NCBI RefSeq assembly: GCF_019219095.1
Contig: NZ_JAHUWH010000005.1
Coordinates: forward strand, 186,001-250,000
Direction: 5' to 3'
Source: Acidovorax sp. sic0104
Lineage (GTDB): Bacteria; Pseudomonadota; Gammaproteobacteria; Burkholderiales; Burkholderiaceae_C
Length of the DNA stretch: 64,000 bases
A program made the position numbers and the translations under genes. Under the pieces are notes generated by a model. It was not told where the DNA came from and made no database searches. It was given only the letters and a program-made list of their open reading frames with translations. Of this stretch, positions 24,271-31,063 are shown piece by piece; the first letter of the stretch is position 1, and each line of letters starts with the position of its first letter.

Positions 24271-27200
24271 TCAATTCATGGCCGGCGGCGTCGGTGGCAT
24301 GGTCGGCGCAGTGGGTGCCGGGTGCACCCCTCGCAGCCTGCGCAATGTGCGTCCAAACCACTGGCCCACATCGTCCACCCCCGTGAATACGGCAGGAATC
24401 ACCAGCAGGCTCAGCAGCGTCGAGGTGATCAGGCCGCCGATCACCGCCACCGCCATCGGCGAGCGAAAGCTCGCGTCCGCAGCGCCGATGCCCAGGGCGA
24501 TGGGCATCATGCCCGCGCCCATGGCCAGCGTGGTCATGATGATGGGCCGCGCCCGCTTGTGGCAGGCGTCGATCAGGGCCTCGAAGCGCGTCATGCCGTG
24601 CTCGCGCCGCGCCAGGATGGCGTATTCCACCAGCAGGATGGAGTTCTTGGTGGCGATGCCCATGAGCATGATCAGCCCGATGAGCGAGGGCATCGAGAAG
24701 CTCTTTTGCGCGATCAAGAGGCCTACGAACGCGCCGCCCAGGGACAGCGGCAGCGCCGCCAGGATGGTCACAGGGTGCAGGAAGTCCTTGAACAGCAGCA
24801 CCAGCACGATGTAGATGCACAGCACGCCGGTGAGCATGGCCAGGCCGAAGCTGGCGAACAGCTCGCCCATCATCTCGGCGTCACCGATGGTGATCTGGCG
24901 CACGCCGGCCGGCAGGTTCTTGATGGACGGCAGCGCCTCCACGGCCTTGGTCACGTCGCCCAGCGGCTGGCCCGACAGCTCGATCTCGAAGTTCACGTTG
25001 CGCGCGCGGTCGTAGCGGTCCACCACGGCCGGGCCGCCGCTGAACTCCAGCGTGGCCACCTGGCCGAGCATCACCGGGCCCTTGCTGCCGGGCACGGCCA
25101 GGCGCTCGAGCAGCGACAGGTCCTGGCGCGCGTCGTCCTGCAGCTTGACCACGATGGGCACCTGGCGCGATGCCAGATTCAACTTGGGCAGCGACACGTC
25201 GTAGTCGCCCACGGTGGCGATGCGCAGGGTCTCGGCGATGGCGCTGCTGGTCACGCCCAGGTCGGCGGCGCGCGCGAAGTCCGGGCGCACGGCGATCTCC
25301 GAGCGCACCAGACTGGCGGTGGACGAGATGCTGCCCAGGCCCGGGATGGTGCGCAGGTCCTTCTCGACCGCCAGCGCCGCCGTGGTCAGCGCCTGCGGAT
25401 CGTCGCCCGAGAGCACCAGCACGTACTTCTCGCCCGATCCGCCCAGGCCCACCTTGCTGCGCACGCCGGGCAATGTTTCCAGCGCGGCGCGGATGTGGTT
25501 CTCGATGCCCTGCTTGCGCGGGCGGTCGCCGCGCTCGGCCAGCAGGATGGTGAGCGTGGCCTTGCGCGTCTCGGCCCCGGCACCGCCCATGAAGGGGTCG
25601 GCCCCCGCCGAGCCTCCGCCGATGGTGGTGTACACGCTCTTCACATGCTCGACCTTGGCGATGCGCTCGCGCGCATCCTCGGACACGGCGCGGGTCTGCG
25701 CCAGCGTGGCGCCGGGCGGCAGCTCCAGGTACACCTGGGTCTGCGAGTTGTCGTCCGGCGGGATGAAGCCCGTGGGCAGCAGCGGGATCAGCGCCAGCGA
25801 GCCGATGAAGAACGCTGCGGTGGCAAGAAAGGTGATCCAGCGGTGCTTGACGCACCAGGCCGCCCAGCGCAGGTAAGTCGTCATCCAGCGCGGGTCCTTG
25901 TGCTCGCCCACGATGGGCTTGAGGATGTACGCCGCCATCATGGGCGTGAGCACCCGCGCGACCACCAGGCTGGCGAACACCGCGAGCGACGCCGTCCAGC
26001 CGAACTGCTTGAAGAATTTACCGGCGATGCCGCTCATGAATGCCGTGGGCAGGAACACCGCGATCAGCGTGAACGTGGTGGCCACCACGGCCAGGCCGAT
26101 CTCGTCGGCCGCCTCCATGGCCGCCTGATAGGGCGTCTTGCCCATGCGCAGGTGGCGCACGATGTTCTCCACCTCCACGATGGCATCGTCCACCAGAATG
26201 CCCACCACCAGCGACATCGCCAGCAGCGTGATCACGTTGATCGAAAAGCCCAGAAGGTGCATGCCGATGAACGCCGGGATCACCGACAGCGGCAGTGCCA
26301 CGGCCGAAACGAATGTCGCGCGCCAGTCGCGCAGGAAGAGCCACACCACCAGCACGGCCAGCAGCGCGCCTTCGTACAGCAGGTGCATGGAGCCGTCATA
26401 TTCCTCCTGCACCGGCTGCACGAAGTTGAAGGCCTCGGTGATTTCCAGGTCGGGGTGCTGCTCGCGCAGCTCCTTGAGCGCGGACTGCACCGCGCCGCCC
26501 ACTTCGACCTCGCTCGCGCCCTTGCTGCGCGCCACCTCGAAGCCCACCACGGGTTTGCCGTTGAGCATGGCCAGCGCGCGCGGCTCGGCGATGGTGTCGG
26601 ACACCGTGGCCACCTGATCGAGCCGCACATGGCGGCCATCGGACAGCGCGAGCGTAAGGCCCGCCAGCTCCTGCGCCGACTGCACGGTGGCCAGTGTGCG
26701 CACGGGCTGCTCGCTGCCGCCCAGGTCGGTGCGGCCGCCGGCGCTTTCGGTCTGCACCAGCCGCAGCTGGCGCGACACGTCGGCCGCCGATGCGTTGAGC
26801 GCCTGCAGCTTGACGGGGTCGAGCTCCACATGCACCTGGCGCTGCACGCCGCCCACGCGGTTGACCGCGCCCACACCGCGCACGGCCAGGAGCTTCTTGG
26901 CGACGGCATCGTCCACGAACCACGACAGCGCCTCGTCGTCCATGCGGGTGGAGGCGATGGTGAACGCCAGCACCGGCTGCGCGGCCAGGTCCATCTTGGT
27001 CACGATGGGGTCGCGCACATCGCCGGGCAGGTCGCCGCGCACGCGGGCCACTGCGGAGCGCACGTCGTCGAGCGCCTCCTGCGTGGGCTTTTCCAGGCGG
27101 AACTCGGCCGTGATGGTGGCGCCGCCGTCCTGCACCTTGGTGTAGATGTGCTTCAAGTCCTGCAGCGTGGCGATGCTGTTCTCGATCTTGCGCGCCACGT

Positions 27201-27384
27201 CGTTCTCCAGCTGCGCAGGCGATGCGCCCGGCAGCGCCACGGTCACGGAGATCGTGGGCAGGTCGATGTCCGGAAAGTTCTGCACCTTCATGGCGTTGAA
27301 CGACAGCAGGCCGCCGAACGTCAGCAGCACGAACAGCATCAGCGCCGGTATCGGGTTCTTGATGGACCAGGTGGATACATTCAT
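24271..27384 (-). CDS. RND efflux pump inner-membrane permease
   Basis: This 1037-residue AcrB/MdtB-type proton-driven drug exporter starts MNVSTWSIKNPIPALMLFVL and has twelve membrane helices with two large periplasmic loops. The proton-relay aspartates in helix 4 are D399 and D400 in GILVDDAIVEVENI, and the repeat LIMLMGIATKNSILLVEYA lies in the second half. The start lies 12 bases after the adaptor stop and carries an AAGGAG site in that gap. It is the last gene of the operon regulator, outer-membrane lipoprotein, adaptor, permease. Substrates cannot be told from the sequence. Confidence 0.96.
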   Translation of the reverse strand: MNVSTWSIKNPIPALMLFVLLTFGGLLSFNAMKVQNFPDIDLPTISVTVALPGASPAQLENDVARKIENSIATLQDLKHIYTKVQDGGATITAEFRLEKPTQEALDDVRSAVARVRGDLPGDVRDPIVTKMDLAAQPVLAFTIASTRMDDEALSWFVDDAVAKKLLAVRGVGAVNRVGGVQRQVHVELDPVKLQALNASAADVSRQLRLVQTESAGGRTDLGGSEQPVRTLATVQSAQELAGLTLALSDGRHVRLDQVATVSDTIAEPRALAMLNGKPVVGFEVARSKGASEVEVGGAVQSALKELREQHPDLEITEAFNFVQPVQEEYDGSMHLLYEGALLAVLVVWLFLRDWRATFVSAVALPLSVIPAFIGMHLLGFSINVITLLAMSLVVGILVDDAIVEVENIVRHLRMGKTPYQAAMEAADEIGLAVVATTFTLIAVFLPTAFMSGIAGKFFKQFGWTASLAVFASLVVARVLTPMMAAYILKPIVGEHKDPRWMTTYLRWAAWCVKHRWITFLATAAFFIGSLALIPLLPTGFIPPDDNSQTQVYLELPPGATLAQTRAVSEDARERIAKVEHVKSVYTTIGGGSAGADPFMGGAGAETRKATLTILLAERGDRPRKQGIENHIRAALETLPGVRSKVGLGGSGEKYVLVLSGDDPQALTTAALAVEKDLRTIPGLGSISSTASLVRSEIAVRPDFARAADLGVTSSAIAETLRIATVGDYDVSLPKLNLASRQVPIVVKLQDDARQDLSLLERLAVPGSKGPVMLGQVATLEFSGGPAVVDRYDRARNVNFEIELSGQPLGDVTKAVEALPSIKNLPAGVRQITIGDAEMMGELFASFGLAMLTGVLCIYIVLVLLFKDFLHPVTILAALPLSLGGAFVGLLIAQKSFSMPSLIGLIMLMGIATKNSILLVEYAILARREHGMTRFEALIDACHKRARPIIMTTLAMGAGMMPIALGIGAADASFRSPMAVAVIGGLITSTLLSLLVIPAVFTGVDDVGQWFGRTLRRLRGVHPAPTAPTMPPTPPAMN

Positions 27385-27396
27385 GAAGAACGCTCC

Positions 27397-28632
27397 TTAA
27401 TTGATAGCTACCGGCGCTTTATCAGCAAGCGCCAGCAGCGTTTTTTGCTTGAATTCCCGCACGGAGGACGTGCGCGCAGGCTGCGCTGGTGCCGCGGGTG
27501 CGGCAGGCGCAGCCGCAGGGGCCGCCACGCGCACCAGGTCGCCGTCGTTCAGGAAGCCCGCTCCGCGCACGGCCACCGAGGCATTGGCCTCCAGGCCCGA
27601 CACCACCTCGACCCGGTCCGCCACGCGGCGGCCGGTCTGCACCTTGCGCATCTGCACGCGCTGCTCGGCACCCACCACGAAGACGTAGGAGAAGCCGTCG
27701 CGCACGACCAGGGCCTCCTGCGGCACGGTGAGCGCGTCGCTCTGCCCCAGCGCGAACTCGCCGCGCGCAAACATGCCCGCGCGGAAATCGCTGTTCGCCG
27801 GCAAATCGACGTACACCAGCGCGTTGCGCGTCTGCGGGTCCACCGTGGGAGCGACCATGCGCACCGTGCCTTCGGCCGTGGCGCCGCTGGCGGCCGTCAC
27901 GCTGACCTTCGCGCCCGGCGCGATGCGGCGCAGCTCGGTCGAGGTCACCTCGGCACGCCACTCGAGGCGGCCCTTGCGCACCATGCGGAACAGCTCGGTG
28001 CCCGCGCCCACCACCGCACCCACGGTGGCCGTGCGGGCCGAGATAACCCCGCTGTCAGGTGCCACCACCTGCGTGTACTTCAGGCGCAGCTGCTGCGCGT
28101 TCAGCGTGGCCTTGGCGGCCTCCACCCGGGCCTGCGCCGTCTTCTCTGCGGTGGTGTACTGCTGGATCTGCTGCTGGCTCAAGGCGCCCGTGGCCTGCAG
28201 CGAGCGGGCGCGATCGGCATTGGCCGCCGCCTCGGCCGCATTGGCCTGGGCTTCGAGCAGGCTTGCGCGCATCTGCGCCACGTCGGCCTGCACCGTCTCG
28301 GCCGAGAAGGTGGCCAGCACCTGGCCGGCCTTGACCACGTCGCCCACGTTCACGCGCACATCGGTCAGGCGAAGGCCATTGCTTTCCGCGCCGATGCTGG
28401 CCTCCTGCCACGCGGCCACATTGCCGTTGGCCGACAGGCGCACGGGCACCGAGGTGCGCTGCGGCTGGGCCGTGCTCACGGTGAGCGCGGGGCGCGGCTG
28501 CCCGGCCTTGGGCTCATCGGCCGCGCGCGACGCGCCGGAGAACACCAGGGCGCCGCCCGTGGCCAGCACGCAGGCGGCGATCACGGCGAAGGCGGTGGGA
28601 GAGAACTTGAAGGAGAAAGAGGAATGTTGCAT
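27397..28632 (-). CDS. RND efflux pump periplasmic adaptor (membrane fusion protein)
   Basis: This 411-residue AcrA-like adaptor has a signal/anchor (FSPTAFAVIAACVLATGGALVF) and the lipoyl halves VRLSANGNVAAWQEASIGAE and VRVNVGDVVKAGQVLATF around a coiled-coil hairpin (about residues 105-185, rich in Ala, Glu and Gln). Beta-barrel and membrane-proximal domains follow. I chose the ATG at 28632 because AGGA lies nine bases upstream; the ATG at 28638 is too close to it. The final 17 or so residues (KQKTLLALADKAPVAIN) are encoded by an R1 repeat copy and have no counterpart in typical AcrA. An R2 element separates it from the upstream gene. Confidence 0.94.
   Translation of the reverse strand: MQHSSFSFKFSPTAFAVIAACVLATGGALVFSGASRAADEPKAGQPRPALTVSTAQPQRTSVPVRLSANGNVAAWQEASIGAESNGLRLTDVRVNVGDVVKAGQVLATFSAETVQADVAQMRASLLEAQANAAEAAANADRARSLQATGALSQQQIQQYTTAEKTAQARVEAAKATLNAQQLRLKYTQVVAPDSGVISARTATVGAVVGAGTELFRMVRKGRLEWRAEVTSTELRRIAPGAKVSVTAASGATAEGTVRMVAPTVDPQTRNALVYVDLPANSDFRAGMFARGEFALGQSDALTVPQEALVVRDGFSYVFVVGAEQRVQMRKVQTGRRVADRVEVVSGLEANASVAVRGAGFLNDGDLVRVAAPAAAPAAPAAPAQPARTSSVREFKQKTLLALADKAPVAIN
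27398..27450. repeat. R1 dispersed palindromic repeat, copy E (3' end of the adaptor gene)
   Basis: On the plus strand: TTGATAGCTA, then GGCGCTT, a seven-base loop, AAGCGCC and AGCAGC with a T run. It is a complete R1 copy with a perfect seven-base stem. It overlaps the last codons and stop of the adaptor gene, so the repeat is translated as the protein's C-terminal tail, and it lies just before the permease ribosome binding site. Confidence 0.8.
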
Positions 28633-28700
28633 TTGCATCCGTCCTAGAAAGATCGTTTCAGCACTCATGGCCTGGGCAACTGGCGCTGCCACAGACCAGT

Positions 28701-28797
28701 GCCACCGTGGAACTGGCTTTGCCAGGCCACCGGTGGCGTTCCTCTCCCGCGCGCAGCGCGAGAGAGGGGGAAGCTGCGCAGCAGCTCAGGGGGTGTT
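28701..28797 (-). repeat. R2 structured 3'-UTR element, copy b (inside the RND operon)
   Basis: In the direction of transcription it begins about three bases after the outer-membrane lipoprotein stop with CACCCCCTGAGC. Hairpin 1 is AGCTGC/GCAGCT with a TGC loop, and hairpin 2 is CCTCTC...GAGAGG extended by CGCGC/GCGCG. Hairpin 3 has outer stem GCCACC/GGTGGC and the shared inner core (GTGG, TGGC, AAA, GCCA, CCAC). The outer stem differs from copies a and c and remains fully paired. It lies in the 165-base gap between the lipoprotein and adaptor genes. Confidence 0.85.
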
Positions 28798-30186
28798 TCA
28801 CAGCCTCCACCCGCCGCCCGCAGCGCGGTACAGCGCGATCCAGGCCGCCTGGCGCTCGTGCTGCAGCGCGACCAGCGCGTTCTCGGCGGCAAGCGACGTG
28901 CGCCGCGCATCCTCCAGCTCGACCAGGCTGGCCAGCCCGCCGCGCCAGCGCGCCTCGGTCGCATCGAAGGAGGTGCGGTAGCCCGCGGCCGCCGTGCGTG
29001 CGCTGGTGCTGCGCTCGGCCGTGCTCTGCAGCCGCACCAGCGCCTGCTCCACTTCGCTGACCGCCTGGCGCACCTTGGCGCGGTACAGGGCCGCGGCCTC
29101 GTCGTAGCGGGCCTGCGCCGCATCGACCTGCGCGCCGCGCCGGCCGCCGTCAAACAGCGGCACGCTCAGCGCCAGAGGGCCGATGGTCCAGGTATTGAAG
29201 TCGGTCGTCGCGCCGCCGGTGCGCACCCACGCCGTGCCCACCGAGCCGCTGAGCGACAGGCGGGGATAGCGCTGCGCCTGCGCGCTGCCTACCTCGGCGC
29301 TGGCCGCCGCCACTTCGCGCTCGGCGTTGTAGACGTCGGGACGCTGGGCCAGTACCTGCGCGGGCAGGGCCGCGATGCTGAACAGTGCGTCGGGCGCAGC
29401 CGGCGCGGCTGCGGACAGGCGGGCGCGCAGCGCGGGCTCTTCCCACCCGGTGAGCGCCACCAGCGTCTTCACGTCCACATCACACAGCATGCGTTGCTGC
29501 GATGCGCGGGCCTGGGCCTCTGCCGCACTGGCGCGGGCCAGCGCTGCGGTGGCCGGGGCGGTGAAGCCGGCGCGCTCGCTCAGATCGGACAGGCGCGATG
29601 TCTCGCCGCGCGACTGCGCATCGCGCTCGGCCACGCCCAGCTGCGTGAGGCAGGTGCGCAGGCTGCTGGCCTGCAGCGCGACCTCGGCCGCCACACTCAC
29701 GCGCGCCTCGTGCCACAGAGCCTGGGCGCCCGCCAACCGCTGGTCGGCGGCCGTCTTGGTGGCGCGGTTGGCGCCGAAGACGTCGATCTCCCAGCTCGCC
29801 TGCAGCCCGGCCTGCGCGGTGGTGGCGATGCTGGCCAACTGCTCGTTGAAGCCGCGGCTTGCATTGGCCTGGGCATCGAGCGACGGCAGCAGCGCCGCGC
29901 GGCTGCTGACCTGGGTGGCGCGGGCCTGCGCAATGCGGGACTGCGCCTGCGCCACGCCGGGGCTGATGGCCTGCGCAGCGTCGATCAGTTCGACCAGCAG
30001 CGGGTCGCCCAGCTGCGTCCACCATTGCGCGAGGTCTCCCAGCGACCCCTGGTGCGGCAGGGGCGCCTGCCAGGCGGCGGGCGGGGGCGCGGGCACCTCG
30101 GCGGGCGGGGGCGTGGTGGCGCAGGCGGCCAACGCCAGGGGCAGGCAGGCGGCCCAGAAAAAACGGCTCTTGCGTGTTGTTGTCAT
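28798..30186 (-). CDS. RND efflux outer-membrane lipoprotein (NodT/OprM family)
   Basis: This 462-residue TolC-like channel has a lipoprotein signal (LPLALAAC, lipid on C22). The two repeated halves contain ASWEIDVFGANRATKTAADQR near residue 108 and VSVPLFDGGRRGAQVDAAQARYDEA-type segments near residue 345, as expected for OEP domains, with long helical coiled coils between. The start overlaps the TGA of the regulator gene by four bases (ATGA). It completes a tripartite pump with the adaptor and permease. An R2 element follows its stop. Confidence 0.95.
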   Translation of the reverse strand: MTTTRKSRFFWAACLPLALAACATTPPPAEVPAPPPAAWQAPLPHQGSLGDLAQWWTQLGDPLLVELIDAAQAISPGVAQAQSRIAQARATQVSSRAALLPSLDAQANASRGFNEQLASIATTAQAGLQASWEIDVFGANRATKTAADQRLAGAQALWHEARVSVAAEVALQASSLRTCLTQLGVAERDAQSRGETSRLSDLSERAGFTAPATAALARASAAEAQARASQQRMLCDVDVKTLVALTGWEEPALRARLSAAAPAAPDALFSIAALPAQVLAQRPDVYNAEREVAAASAEVGSAQAQRYPRLSLSGSVGTAWVRTGGATTDFNTWTIGPLALSVPLFDGGRRGAQVDAAQARYDEAAALYRAKVRQAVSEVEQALVRLQSTAERSTSARTAAAGYRTSFDATEARWRGGLASLVELEDARRTSLAAENALVALQHERQAAWIALYRAAGGGWRL

Positions 30187-30926
30187 GGTTTGGATTCCTT
30201 CTTGTTCGCAGTCCTCGAAGTCCTTACGGTGTTGGCACGGCGCGCCGGTGGTACGCCAGCCTGCCGCCGGGTGATCTCGCCGTGCACCATGCTCAGGGCA
30301 TAGCCGGTCAGTCGTTCCACCCAAACGTCCATGGCGCCCGACACCGCCAGTTGCGGCGCGATGGCCTGCAGGGGGTCGCGCTGCGTCCACATCTGCATGA
30401 TCAGTCCGGCCAGCGAAAAGGCGAGCCGGTGCATGTCGTCATCCGCCTCTGCCACCCCCATGTGGCGACACAACACCTGCACCAGCGCCAGGTGCGGCGC
30501 GCGGCATTCGCGCTCGATGAGTTCGGGCCACACATGGGTCGGGTCGAGCAGCTCGCGCACATGCAGGCGCAGAGACTGGGTGATCAAATCGTCGTGCTTG
30601 AGCGGCTCGAGAAAGCCGCTGAAGTAGCTGTGCAGTGCGGCCTCCAGGCCGAGGGCCGGATCGGCGAACACCGGGATCAGGTCGCTGCCGCTGCCGAACG
30701 GCTCGTAGAACGTGGCGGTGTACAGCTGCGCCTTGTCGCCAAAGTGGTAGGCGATGGCCGCGACGTTGGTACCCGCGGCCTCGGCGATGGCGCGCACAGA
30801 CGTCTGGGCAAAGCCTTTTTCAGAGAACAGCTGCAGGGCCGCGCGCAGCAGGCGTGCACGCGTGTCTTCGCCGTCGCTGCGGGCGGTGCGCTGGGCTGCG
30901 GGAATGAAATGGGCACCAAAACTCAT
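30183..30926 (-). CDS. TetR family regulator, CecR/YbiH type (DUF1956), of the RND operon
   Basis: This 247-residue repressor has an HTH domain at about residues 22-66 (RARLLRAALQLFSEKGFAQTSVRAIAEAAGTNVAAIAYHFGDKAQLY) and a C-terminal DUF1956-like ligand domain with ALHSYFSGFLEPL and MHRLAFSLAGLIMQMW. The ANVAAINYHFG-like recognition helix is typical of CecR/YbiH, which control pumps. It heads the operon, overlaps the lipoprotein start, and has a perfect palindrome 21 bases upstream of its start (30948-30969), consistent with autorepression of the whole operon. The inducer is unknown. Confidence 0.93.
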   Translation of the reverse strand: MSFGAHFIPAAQRTARSDGEDTRARLLRAALQLFSEKGFAQTSVRAIAEAAGTNVAAIAYHFGDKAQLYTATFYEPFGSGSDLIPVFADPALGLEAALHSYFSGFLEPLKHDDLITQSLRLHVRELLDPTHVWPELIERECRAPHLALVQVLCRHMGVAEADDDMHRLAFSLAGLIMQMWTQRDPLQAIAPQLAVSGAMDVWVERLTGYALSMVHGEITRRQAGVPPARRANTVRTSRTANKKESKP

Positions 30927-30947
30927 GGCCCCGGATTAAACCACCAG

Positions 30948-30969
30948 AATTCAAACAGTTGTTTGAATT
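30948..30969. promoter_or_regulatory. Palindromic operator of the TetR/RND operon
   Basis: AATTCAAACA and TGTTTGAATT are a perfect ten-base inverted repeat with two bases (GT) between them. It lies 21 bases upstream of the CecR-type gene start in an otherwise GC-rich region. The TTCAAAC/GTTTGAA half-sites are of the kind bound by TetR regulators with this type of HTH. It very likely overlaps the operon promoter. Confidence 0.8.
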
Positions 30970-31063
30970 AATGAATTTTTCGCAAAGCCTCCGCGCGGCA
31001 ACATGCAACCATTTGTCACCGCCGTTCGGCGCTGCTCTGGCAAGGTCAGCGCAAGCAGGAGGG

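Noticed and set aside
24217-28647. A very long open frame on the plus strand across the RND permease and adaptor genes
   Set aside because: It is the antisense of two unmistakable RND genes in GC-rich DNA. Its translation is rich in His, Arg, Gln and Gly with no domain.
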